Shown here: piece after piece, positions 34,239 through 41,457 of the stretch
Layout of the letters: each line of letters starts with the position of its first letter
Position numbering within the stretch: position 1 is the first letter of the stretch
Assembly (NCBI RefSeq): GCF_043197795.1
Contig: NZ_JBICTU010000007.1
Span: forward strand, 186,001 to 250,000
Direction of reading: 5' to 3'
DNA length: 64,000 nucleotides
Source of the DNA: Sphaerisporangium sp040649355
GTDB lineage: Bacteria; Actinomycetota; Actinomycetes; Streptosporangiales; Streptosporangiaceae
Program-made: the position numbers and the translations under genes
Notes under the pieces: model-generated
Database searches by the model: none
What the model saw: only the letters and a program-made list of their open reading frames with translations
Told to the model about the DNA's origin: nothing

Positions 34239-34766
34239 TCACTCCTCGCGGGAGGCGAGGTGGTCGGTGCGCGAGCCCGCCATGGCCCCGTGGGGCTTAT
34301 CCCCTTCGGACGGTTCCCGTCCGGGCAGCCGCCGGATCACGACGCCGACGAAGCGGTCGTGGCACACCAGACCGTAGTGCCGGGAGTCCCAGCTGGTCGC
34401 ACGGTTGTCGCCCAGCACGACGAGAGCTCCGCGCGGCACCACCGTGCCTGCCACTTCGTGGACATCCGGATGCTCCCATGCGACAGGCACCTGATCACCC
34501 GGCACGGCCACGGCCCGCTTGATGAGGAGCGGGCGGTCCCGCTCGGGTACGGGCTCTTCGGTGTGCGGCCCGCCGGGGTAGACGAAGACCACTATCTGTC
34601 CCGCGCGGACGCGCTTCGTCCTGCGGACCAGCAGGCGGTCGCCCGGTCGCAGCGTCGGTTCCATGCTCGTACCGTGGACGGTCGTGGCCAGGAAGCCGCG
34701 GCGGGCCCAGAGCGCCAGCAGGCCGACGGCCAGCAGCATCCCGGCGGCCGGAAGAGCGAGCTTCAC
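34239..34766 (-). CDS. S26 family signal peptidase of the peptide operon
   Basis: The 175-residue protein has one N-terminal membrane helix (about residues 5-22). The S26 catalytic boxes follow: Gly-Thr-Ser-Met-Glu-Pro-Thr-Leu with the nucleophilic Ser near 36, Leu-Leu-Ile-Lys-Arg-Ala-Val-Ala-Val-Pro-Gly-Asp with the general-base Lys near 83, and Leu-Gly-Asp-Asn-Arg-Ala-Thr-Ser-Trp-Asp-Ser-Arg. It is a small type-I-like peptidase, similar in layout to mitochondrial IMP2. Its GTG overlaps the ABC exporter stop (GTGA), with CAGGAGG just upstream, so it is the last gene of the operon. The Ala-Ser-Ala before the first cysteine of the precursor is a natural cleavage site for such an enzyme, acting outside the membrane after export. 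Confidence 0.85.
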   Translation of the reverse strand: MKLALPAAGMLLAVGLLALWARRGFLATTVHGTSMEPTLRPGDRLLVRRTKRVRAGQIVVFVYPGGPHTEEPVPERDRPLLIKRAVAVPGDQVPVAWEHPDVHEVAGTVVPRGALVVLGDNRATSWDSRHYGLVCHDRFVGVVIRRLPGREPSEGDKPHGAMAGSRTDHLASREE

Positions 34767-36595
34767 AGAGCCTCCTGGTATCCGGCGGCCTGGAGCCGGA
34801 AGAGCCTGGCGTAGCTGCCGCCGGCGGCGAGCAGGACCTCGTGCGACCCGTGTTCGGTGATCCGTCCGTCGTCGAGGACGGCGATGTAGTCGGCGTCGCG
34901 GACGGCGCTGAGCCGATGCGAGATCAGCAGGCTGGTCCGGCCCTCGCGGTACTCCCGCATGCCGGTGTGGATCTCGTGTTCGGCCTCCGGATCCAGGCCG
35001 GAGCTCGGCTCGTCGAGGATCATCAGATCCCTGTCGTTCCGCACGAAGGCCCGGGCGAGCGCGAGCCGCTGCCATTGACCGCCGGACAGGACGACGCCGA
35101 CCGCCGGATCATCCTTGTCATCCCCGATCATGAAGATGCGGGTGAGGGGCGTGCCGTAACCCCGGGGAAGGGCGGCGAGCGTGTCGTGCAGCCCGGCACG
35201 TGCGGCCGCCTCCTCGATGCGTCCCTGGTCATGCCGTGTGCTCAGGTCGCCGAGGACGATGTTGTCGCGGGCCGTCATGTCGTAGTTCATGTGGTCCTGG
35301 AACACGGCGCTGATCCGCTCACGCAGCATGGCCGGGGGGATGTCGCGCAGATCCGTTCCATCCCACAAGATCTGACCTCGGGTCGGGTCGTACATCCGGC
35401 ACAGCAGCTTGACCAGCGTGCTCTTTCCCGCGCCGTTCAGCCCGACGAGTGCGACAGCGCATCCGTGCGGGATGGTCAGGTTCACCCCACGCAGAACCCA
35501 GGGATGGTCGTCGCTGTAGCGGAACCACACGTCCCGCAGTTCGACGCCCTGCCGCAGCGGCGGCGCGTGCCCATGCTCCGCGTGCGGCAGGTCCGGTTCG
35601 GCCGTTACGACGGCGACGTAGTGGGTGAAGGCGAGCAGCCTCGCCTGCCAGCCGGAGATCGACGACGTCAGCGTCCCCAGGGCGGACTGCACGCCGCCGA
35701 CGGCCGCGAGGAACATGGAGACGTCTCCGATGCTCAGCTCGCCGCGCCGTGCAGCGGCGATCGCCCACCACAGGCCGGCCCCGGCGACCCCCGCGCCCAG
35801 CACCGTCAGTCCGGCCTGGGTGCGGAGTTCCCGCAGGTCCATCCGCCGGATCGCCGTGTTCGCCGACAGTCGTTCGCCGATCATCCGGGCGCGCAGGAAC
35901 GCCCCGATGCCGAAAAGGCGGATCTCCGTGGCCGCGGCTACCCCGGTGAGCAGCTGGCTATAGAAGAACTCCCGCCGGTAGTACTGTTCGACGTTCCATT
36001 CCGTGCTCGCTCGGCGCCGTGCGAGATACAGCTCGGCGACGAGGGCGGGAATGGCGGCCAGGAGCACCACCATGGTCATCGCCGGGCTGAGGATGAGCAG
36101 GGATGCCACGAAACCGACGAGGGAGAGCACGCCTCCGAGACCGTTGCCGATGCCGTCCACCAACTCGGCGATGCGACCGGTGGCCCCCTGGGCCAGCCGG
36201 AGGCGATCATGGAAGGACGAATCCTCGAAGGTGCGCAGCCCGACCTGGCGTTCGACCGCCACGAACAGCCGCTCGATGGCGGCCAGGTTGGCGGCCCTGC
36301 CGATGTGGGCTCGAAGGTGGCGGAGCATCGCCGGGAGGACGGCGGCTCCCAGTCCGGTGCCGGCCAGTCCGAGCGCGAGTCCCGCGACCGCGCCGTCCGG
36401 AGCCGTCAATCGGTCGATCACCAGCTTGGTCAGCCACGCGGTCGCGATCGGCGCCGCGGCCGCGACGAAGGTCAGCAGCAGGAGCACCGCCACATCAACC
36501 GATGCCGCCCGCCAGATGATCGAGAGGGCCTCGGTGATGGAGGCGCGCTGCTCTCGCAGGCTGATGCGCAGATCCCTCTTCTCTACGGCGCTCAC
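34763..36595 (-). CDS. ABC exporter (fused membrane and ATPase domains) of the peptide operon
   Basis: The 610-residue half-transporter has six membrane helices (about residues 30-320). Its ATPase domain has Walker A Gly-Leu-Asn-Gly-Ala-Gly-Lys-Ser-Thr near 390, the Q-loop Phe-Gln-Asp, the signature Leu-Ser-Gly-Gly-Gln-Trp-Gln-Arg and Walker B Leu-Met-Ile-Leu-Asp-Glu-Pro-Ser, then Ser-His-Arg. There is no N-terminal C39 peptidase domain, so leader removal must be done by another protein, presumably the S26 peptidase. The true start is the GTG at 36595, overlapping the MauD-like gene stop (GTGA). It most likely exports the cysteine-rich precursor. Confidence 0.9.
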   Translation of the reverse strand: MSAVEKRDLRISLREQRASITEALSIIWRAASVDVAVLLLLTFVAAAAPIATAWLTKLVIDRLTAPDGAVAGLALGLAGTGLGAAVLPAMLRHLRAHIGRAANLAAIERLFVAVERQVGLRTFEDSSFHDRLRLAQGATGRIAELVDGIGNGLGGVLSLVGFVASLLILSPAMTMVVLLAAIPALVAELYLARRRASTEWNVEQYYRREFFYSQLLTGVAAATEIRLFGIGAFLRARMIGERLSANTAIRRMDLRELRTQAGLTVLGAGVAGAGLWWAIAAARRGELSIGDVSMFLAAVGGVQSALGTLTSSISGWQARLLAFTHYVAVVTAEPDLPHAEHGHAPPLRQGVELRDVWFRYSDDHPWVLRGVNLTIPHGCAVALVGLNGAGKSTLVKLLCRMYDPTRGQILWDGTDLRDIPPAMLRERISAVFQDHMNYDMTARDNIVLGDLSTRHDQGRIEEAAARAGLHDTLAALPRGYGTPLTRIFMIGDDKDDPAVGVVLSGGQWQRLALARAFVRNDRDLMILDEPSSGLDPEAEHEIHTGMREYREGRTSLLISHRLSAVRDADYIAVLDDGRITEHGSHEVLLAAGGSYARLFRLQAAGYQEAL

Positions 36596-37134
36596 CGCCG
36601 CCCCTTGCCCGCGACCCTGTCGTCCCGGTCCGGGAGGGGCAATTCCTCCATGCGAGTGCCCACGGCGACGATCCGGTGGTCGTCGCCGATGAGGTAGAGC
36701 ATGGGGGTCCACGTGTTCTGGAACGCGCGCGCCACCGCTCCGCCGTCGCGGTCGGCCACGACGACCCGGGCGACAAGTGTGAGGGCCCGTACCGCCGCCT
36801 CGTCGTCGCCGCCGAACACCGCCAGCACGTTCTCGCGCCCCAGCTTCCGCGCATGCTCGACGAAACGCGGCAGCAGCCGGTGGCAGGGTTCGCAGCCGGA
36901 GGAGAAGAAGCCCACCACCCCGGTCAAGGTGGCGGCGGACACCAGCTCGCCGTCAGTGGTGACGGCCGTGAACTCCCCGATGGAAGAGCGCGGTCCCAGC
37001 GCGGACGGCGCCCCCGCTGGGACGTCCGCCTGGACGGCCTGCGCTCGCAGCCGGCGCAGGACCCCGATCATTAGCGCCAGGTTCAGCAGGCACAGCACAC
37101 CGAGCAACACCACGGCGGCGGCAAGGTAGGGCAT
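36592..37134 (-). CDS. MauD-like membrane-anchored thioredoxin-fold protein
   Basis: One N-terminal membrane helix (about residues 3-25) is followed by a redoxin domain. The domain holds the active site Phe-Phe-Ser-Ser-Gly-Cys-Glu-Pro-Cys-His near residue 92. Layout and length (180 residues) match MauD of methylamine dehydrogenase clusters, which is needed to form the disulfides of the small subunit outside the membrane. Its ATG shares one base with the stop of the MauE-like gene. I infer that it oxidises or isomerises disulfides in the exported six-cysteine peptide. A general TlpA/ResA-like reductase is the alternative. Confidence 0.8.
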   Translation of the reverse strand: MPYLAAAVVLLGVLCLLNLALMIGVLRRLRAQAVQADVPAGAPSALGPRSSIGEFTAVTTDGELVSAATLTGVVGFFSSGCEPCHRLLPRFVEHARKLGRENVLAVFGGDDEAAVRALTLVARVVVADRDGGAVARAFQNTWTPMLYLIGDDHRIVAVGTRMEELPLPDRDDRVAGKGRR

Positions 37135-37646
37135 CAGGAGCTCCTCGCGAACAGGTCGACGACGTCGTCGAACGAAATGATCAGCATCGCTCCGGCGACG
37201 CCTGCCGTGACCGCCACCGCCAGACCGGCCGGAGCCGGAAGGCCCTGCGGCGCGAGCCCGCCGAGGACCGTACTGATCAACAGCGCGCCGTTACGGACGA
37301 GGTGACGGTGACCGACGGGCTCACTGGACGCGCCGAAGCACTGGCACGCAGCCTGCCGCCCCCGTCGTAGGACGCCGGCGATCGCGGCGGTGAACGCCGT
37401 GAGCAGGGCGCACGCGAGCGCGAAGCCGTACGAGGTCGCCCGGGGCACCGCCAGGAGGATCGGGGTCGCCGTCTCCGCGGCGACGACGACCAGGGCCAGC
37501 GGCCGGACCAGGCGGGCCCTGACCGGGACGAGCGTTGGAAGGGACCGGGCGAACCCCCTGAAATCCCGCAGCTTCGACACTGCGGAGGCCGCGAAGACCA
37601 CCGCGATCAGGGTGGCGCACGCCGCCCTCACGTACTCCATGCCCAT
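37134..37646 (-). CDS. MauE/DoxX-like membrane redox protein
   Basis: The 170-residue protein has four to five membrane helices and, between helices three and four, a Cys-Gln-Cys-Phe-Gly motif followed by Pro-Val-Gly and His-Leu-Val-Arg-Asn, the hallmark of the MauE family. MauE is essential for making disulfide-rich methylamine dehydrogenase small subunit and is thought to pass electrons across the membrane, with MauD acting outside. I use the ATG at 37646; GAGGAG lies just before it and a second ATG follows two codons later. It starts 63 bases after the precursor peptide stop and begins the tightly overlapping part of the operon. Confidence 0.85.
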   Translation of the reverse strand: MGMEYVRAACATLIAVVFAASAVSKLRDFRGFARSLPTLVPVRARLVRPLALVVVAAETATPILLAVPRATSYGFALACALLTAFTAAIAGVLRRGRQAACQCFGASSEPVGHRHLVRNGALLISTVLGGLAPQGLPAPAGLAVAVTAGVAGAMLIISFDDVVDLFARSS

Positions 37647-37709
37647 GTCACTCCTCGCGGGAAGCCCGGGTGGCGGCGTGGCGCCGCCACCCGGTGTCGT
37701 CACAGCCGG

Positions 37710-37874
37710 TCAGCAGGGGCCGACGTAGGTCCAGGAACAGCCGGTCTGCGCACAGCACTCGCGCCACCAGAGGCCCGGATGGCCGGCCGCGTTGCACACG
37801 TCGCGGTAGTCACAGGCGGACGCGGTGGCCTTGGGGACGATCCGATCGATCATCCGGTCGATGAGACGGCTCAC
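37710..37874 (-). CDS. 54-residue six-cysteine precursor peptide (MauA-like motifs)
   Basis: The gene starts with GTG at 37874, six bases after a perfect AAGGAG, and encodes 54 residues. The first 20 (MSRLIDRMIDRIVPKATASA) form a charged amphipathic leader without a hydrophobic Sec core, ending in Ala-Ser-Ala, a type-I signal peptidase site. The remaining 34 residues hold six cysteines (positions 21, 27, 40, 41, 46, 54) and three tryptophans (36, 37, 48), ending in Gly-Pro-Cys. Two motifs, Ala-Cys-Asp-Tyr-Arg-Asp-Val-Cys and Trp-Arg-Glu-Cys-Cys, recall (from memory) the Ala-Cys-Asp-Tyr-x-x-x-Cys and Tyr-Arg-Asp-Cys-Cys motifs of the methylamine dehydrogenase light chain. It heads the MauE/MauD/ABC/S26 operon, so it is probably exported, cleaved after residue 20 and cross-linked by three disulfides. 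Activity is unknown. Confidence 0.8.
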   Translation of the reverse strand: MSRLIDRMIDRIVPKATASACDYRDVCNAAGHPGLWWRECCAQTGCSWTYVGPC

Positions 37875-37891
37875 GATTTTCTCCTTCGCGT

Positions 37892-37936
37892 TTCGGACCG
37901 AAGTCGCCGATCACGCTTCCGGCGGTTCGGTCCGTA
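37892..37936. promoter_or_regulatory. Two related palindromes upstream of the precursor peptide
   Basis: TTCGGACCGAA (37892-37902, perfect around the central base) and TTCGGTCCGTA (37926-37936) lie 34 bases apart, about three helical turns, starting 18 bases before the precursor start codon. They are candidate activator sites for the SARP regulator next door. Confidence 0.4.
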
Positions 37937-37957
37937 CTTCGTCCCCCGTGAACCCGG

Positions 37958-37986
37958 TTGACACGGGGCGATCACGGGTTCAGCAT
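37958..37986 (+). promoter_or_regulatory. Candidate promoter of the SARP regulator inside nested inverted repeats
   Basis: TTGACA (37958-37963), 17 bases, then CAGCAT (37981-37986) form a plausible plus-strand promoter about 95 bases before the regulator start at 38080. It is embedded in an inverted repeat TGAACCCG (37949-37956)/CGGGTTCA (37975-37982) and a second CCCCGTG (37944-37950)/CACGGGG (37962-37968), so repression or autoregulation is likely. Confidence 0.45.
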
Positions 37987-38079
37987 CGGCCAGGAAAGTG
38001 GCCGAAACGCTGCAGATTTCTTAATCACCTGGTCAACGGGAGATCAGGCGGAGCTCGCGCTTACGGGGGAGAGAGCATC

Positions 38080-40929
38080 GTGGAGTTACGCATGCTGGGC
38101 CCGATGGAGTTATGGACGGCGGGTCGGCCGGTGGATCTCGGACCTCCGCGGCAGCGGGCCGTGTGGGCGGCCGTGGCGGTGGACACCCCACGGCCGGTGC
38201 CCGTGGAGACCTTGGTCGATCGGGTGTGGGGCGAGGCTCCGCCGGAGCGGGCACGGCACACGCTCCATGTCTATCTGGCCAGGATGCGGCGGGTGCTGGA
38301 GCAGGTGAGCACCGGCGAGGAAGGATCGGCGCGGCTCAGGCGCCGCAGCGGAGGGTACGTGCTGGACGTCGATCCCGACAGCATCGACCTGCACCGCTTC
38401 AGGCGCCTCGTCGGACAGGCGCGAATCGGGAAATGCGCGGAGACGGAGGAGGCCGGGCTGCTGCGGCAGGCTCTGGGGCTGTGGCGGGGCGCCCCCCTTT
38501 GCGGCATCGAAGGCGACTGGGCGGACCGCGTGCGACAGGCATGGCACCAGCAGCACCTCGACACGGCGGTGCGCTGGGCGCAGGCGGAACTACGCCTGGG
38601 CGAAGCGGCCACGGTCATCGGCCCACTCGCCGACCTGCTGCTGGAGAACCCCTTGGCGGAGCCGTTGGTCACGGCGCTGATGCGTGCCCTGCACGCCGCC
38701 GGACGCATCCCGGAGGCTCTGGACTGCTACGACACGTTTCGGCGACGGATGGCCGACCAACTCGGCCTAGACCCCGGAAAGGAACTGCGCGAGCTGCACC
38801 GGGCGCTCCTGTGCGGGAACGGAGCGGAATCCGGACCGGCACCCGCACCGCCGACGGCGGCCGAAACCGGCACGGCTTCACCGGCGACCGCGGACGCCCG
38901 GACCGCGCCCCCGGCGCAACTCCCTCTGGACGTGCGCGGGTTCACCGGGCGCGACACCGAGATCGCCGAACTAGACGCGATTCTCGCCCGCGCTGCCGAC
39001 CAGCCCACCGCGGTCCTCATCGCGACGCTGTCGGGCACGGCGGGCGTGGGAAAGACGGCTCTGGCGGTGCACTGGGCCCACAGGGCCTCCGCACGGTTCC
39101 CCGACGGCCAGCTCTACGTCAACCTCCGCGGATTCGCCCCGAACAGGCCGGCGATGACACCGGGCGAAGCACTTGGCGGATTCCTGCACGCCCTGGCCGT
39201 CCCGGTCTCAAACCTGCCGTCCGACGTGGACAGGCAGACGGCGCTGTACCGGAGTTTGCTCGCCCGGCGCCGAATGCTTGTGGTGCTGGACAACGCCCGA
39301 GATGCCGAGCAGGTACGACCACTGCTGCCCGGGGCACCCGGCAGCATGGTGCTGGTGACCAGCCGCAACCAGCTCACCAGCCTCGTCGCCGTGGAAGGCG
39401 CCCATCCGCTCGCCTTGGATCCGCCGGCCGCCGGCGAAGCGCGGCAACTGCTGGCGCGGCGCCTGGGCCCCGAGCGCGCCGCCGCCGAACCCGATGCGAT
39501 GGACGAGATCATCACCTGGTGCGCGCGGCTGCCCCTGGCCCTGGCGATCGTGGCCGCCCGAGCCGCCGGACATCCAGCCTCCCCGCTTTCGGTGTTCGCC
39601 GACGAGCTGCGCGACGAGCGCGGGCGGCTGGACCTCCTCAGCGCGGGGGACGAGGCCGGCGAGGTCCGCGCGGTCTTCTCCTGGTCGTACCGCACTCTGG
39701 GGCCCGCCGCGGCCCGCGTCTTCCGTCTGCTCGGGCTGACCGCGGGCGCCGACATCGCCACGGCGGCCGCGGCGAGTCTCGCCGGGGTCACGTCGGAGAC
39801 GGCGCGCGGCCTGCTCGCCGAGTTGACCGCGGCGGGCCTGGTCACCGAGCACCGGCCCGGCCGGTTCACCTCGCACGACCTGCTCCGGGCGTACAGCGCC
39901 GAGCTCTCCCTGCAGGACGATGCCGCCGAGGGGTACGCGGCGACACACCGGCTACTCGACCATTACCTGCACACCGCCCAGACGGCGGCCATGTCGCTCA
40001 ATCCTCACCGCGACCCGGTGGTGGTGGCGCGACCCGGGCCGGGAGTGACACGGGGTGATGTGCCGGATTCCGAGCGGGCGACGCACTGGTTCGCCGCTGA
40101 GCACCAGAACCTGCTCGCGGCCGTGCGGCACGCGCACCGATCAGGGTTCGACGTCCACGCCTGGCAACTGGCCTGGACCACGACCGAGTTCCTGGAACGC
40201 CGGGGGCACTGGACCGACCGCATGACCGTACAGCTCATAGCACTGGAGGCCACGAGGCGTCTCGGCGACCGGACCGGTCAGATCAGAGTGCTCCGCGTCC
40301 TCGGCACCGCCTGCGCACAGCTCGGCCGCTTCGATGAAGCGCGTGCCCACCTGGGGGAGGCGCTGGAACTGGCCACCGGACACGGCGACGACACCGCTCG
40401 CGCCAACGTGCACATCAGTCTCGCACTGGCGCTGGAGGGACAAGGCGACTACCGCACGGCGCTGGACCACGCCTCGGAGGCCCTGCTTCTGTTCCGATCG
40501 GCAGACCACGTCACCGGGCAGGCGAACGCGCTCAACATGGTCGGCTGGTGCCGCACCCGTGTGGGGGACTACGCCGAGGCCCTCGCCTCGGGCGAGCAGG
40601 CCCTCATCCTGCAGCGGCAGATCGGCTCTCGGTACGGCCAGGCGGGCACGCTGGACAGCATCGGCTACGCCCATCACCACCTCGGCCGCTTCGACGAAGC
40701 GATCGACTGCTTCCAGCAGGCCCTCGCCGTGTTCCAGGAGGTGGGTGCCCGCTCGTTCCAAGCCGCCGTCCTCACCCACCTCGGCGACACATACGCCGCG
40801 ACAGGTGACATCGCCCAGGCCCGTGACCGCTGGCAGGAGGCCCTGACGATCCTCGACGAACTCAACGACGCGGACGCGGACGCGCTCCGGGAGCGGATCG
40901 TGAAACACTTCGGCAGCGGCGCGACCTGA
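38080..40929 (+). CDS. AfsR-like SARP regulator with NB-ARC and TPR domains
   Basis: The 949-residue protein has an OmpR-like DNA-binding domain (about 1-95), BTAD (about 100-245), a Pro/Ala/Thr-rich linker, and an NB-ARC ATPase with Walker A Gly-Thr-Ala-Gly-Val-Gly-Lys-Thr near 322 and Leu-Val-Val-Leu-Asp-Asn-Ala near 400. A C-terminal set of tetratricopeptide repeats occupies about 700-940. It is a cluster-type activator in the manner of AfsR. I place the start at the GTG at 38080, where similarity begins; the ATG at 38092 is possible. Codons 3 and 11 are TTA (38086-38088, 38110-38112), rare codons that make translation depend on the bldA tRNA in Streptomyces. It is divergent from the six-cysteine peptide operon with 205 bases between starts, so it probably controls that operon. 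Confidence 0.9.
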   Translation: MELRMLGPMELWTAGRPVDLGPPRQRAVWAAVAVDTPRPVPVETLVDRVWGEAPPERARHTLHVYLARMRRVLEQVSTGEEGSARLRRRSGGYVLDVDPDSIDLHRFRRLVGQARIGKCAETEEAGLLRQALGLWRGAPLCGIEGDWADRVRQAWHQQHLDTAVRWAQAELRLGEAATVIGPLADLLLENPLAEPLVTALMRALHAAGRIPEALDCYDTFRRRMADQLGLDPGKELRELHRALLCGNGAESGPAPAPPTAAETGTASPATADARTAPPAQLPLDVRGFTGRDTEIAELDAILARAADQPTAVLIATLSGTAGVGKTALAVHWAHRASARFPDGQLYVNLRGFAPNRPAMTPGEALGGFLHALAVPVSNLPSDVDRQTALYRSLLARRRMLVVLDNARDAEQVRPLLPGAPGSMVLVTSRNQLTSLVAVEGAHPLALDPPAAGEARQLLARRLGPERAAAEPDAMDEIITWCARLPLALAIVAARAAGHPASPLSVFADELRDERGRLDLLSAGDEAGEVRAVFSWSYRTLGPAAARVFRLLGLTAGADIATAAAASLAGVTSETARGLLAELTAAGLVTEHRPGRFTSHDLLRAYSAELSLQDDAAEGYAATHRLLDHYLHTAQTAAMSLNPHRDPVVVARPGPGVTRGDVPDSERATHWFAAEHQNLLAAVRHAHRSGFDVHAWQLAWTTTEFLERRGHWTDRMTVQLIALEATRRLGDRTGQIRVLRVLGTACAQLGRFDEARAHLGEALELATGHGDDTARANVHISLALALEGQGDYRTALDHASEALLLFRSADHVTGQANALNMVGWCRTRVGDYAEALASGEQALILQRQIGSRYGQAGTLDSIGYAHHHLGRFDEAIDCFQQALAVFQEVGARSFQAAVLTHLGDTYAATGDIAQARDRWQEALTILDELNDADADALRERIVKHFGSGAT

Positions 40930-40960
40930 GTTTGGAGTACACGGATGAGCTGGATCGGGC

Positions 40961-41314
40961 TTACGGACGGAGGCAGTCCATCTGTGGGTCGTAGCACACG
41001 AGTCCATGCTCTTCTGCGAGCTGGGCGGCGAAGGCCGATGCCTCGTCCGCCACACTCCACCGCAACGGGAAGTAGATCATCGATCCGGAGGCTTCACCCA
41101 GCAGCGGGCCTGTTGACCATGGGCTGTCTTCCCCTTCGTCAGTGGTGATGTCAGGCCAGCGGCGAAGCAGAGCTTCCACGTACGCGCGAATTCGCAGTGT
41201 TGGTGCTGAGCTGTCGTCTGCCTCCAGATACGCCATCAGCTCTTCGTACTTTGCTGCCAGCGCCTTCGTAGTGGAAGGCCGTTCGCCTTCCCAGACTGCC
41301 AAGTCATAGCTCAT
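40961..41314 (-). CDS. Small conserved hypothetical protein
   Basis: The 117-residue protein (MSYDLAVWEGERPSTTKALA at its start) has the internal segments Ser-Pro-Trp-Ser-Thr-Gly-Pro-Leu, Ile-Tyr-Phe-Pro-Leu-Arg-Trp-Ser and Gly-Leu-Val-Cys-Tyr-Asp-Pro-Gln, which I recall in many scattered actinobacterial hypothetical proteins, often in accessory regions. It has no signal or membrane helix. Function is unknown; an immunity-type role is conceivable but unsupported. An upstream ATG at 41326 adds four residues. It lies beside the mobile-element scar. Confidence 0.6.
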   Translation of the reverse strand: MSYDLAVWEGERPSTTKALAAKYEELMAYLEADDSSAPTLRIRAYVEALLRRWPDITTDEGEDSPWSTGPLLGEASGSMIYFPLRWSVADEASAFAAQLAEEHGLVCYDPQMDCLRP

Positions 41315-41327
41315 GGGCGGCAGCATT

Positions 41328-41457
41328 TCGGATCGTCGTACCTACGAGCAAGGGAACGGACGGCCGGCGACTCACTCGGCCTTGGGCTCCTCGGGCTCCT
41401 CGGGCTCGGTGACGAAGGAACCCATGCCAGGTTCGGTGTGGATGAGGCCGTCTGCTC
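41328..41457 (-). pseudogene. Second GntR-regulator tail remnant
   Basis: On the minus strand the frame reads Gly-Ala-Asp-Gly-Leu-Ile-His-Thr-Glu-Pro-Gly-Met-Gly-Ser-Phe-Val-Thr followed by Glu-Pro-Glu-Glu-Pro-Glu-Glu-Pro-Lys-Ala-Glu and a stop, the end of a short GntR regulator. It is a diverged direct copy of 28876-29002. Its beginning is replaced by the recombinase fragment to the right, which runs the other way. Confidence 0.65.

Noticed and set aside
31726..34377. 883-codon plus-strand frame opposite the large SARP regulator
   Set aside because: Gln/Arg/His-rich shadow; the minus strand has BTAD and NB-ARC motifs.
37134..37703. Longer start for the MauE-like protein at 37703
   Set aside because: The extra 19 codons are Pro/Gly-rich, and the ATG at 37646 has a GAGGAG site and matches the family N-terminus.
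37710..37874. Precursor peptide considered as a lanthipeptide or lasso peptide
   Set aside because: No LanB/LanC/LanM, lasso cyclase, radical SAM or YcaO gene is nearby; the neighbours are redox, export and signal peptidase genes.
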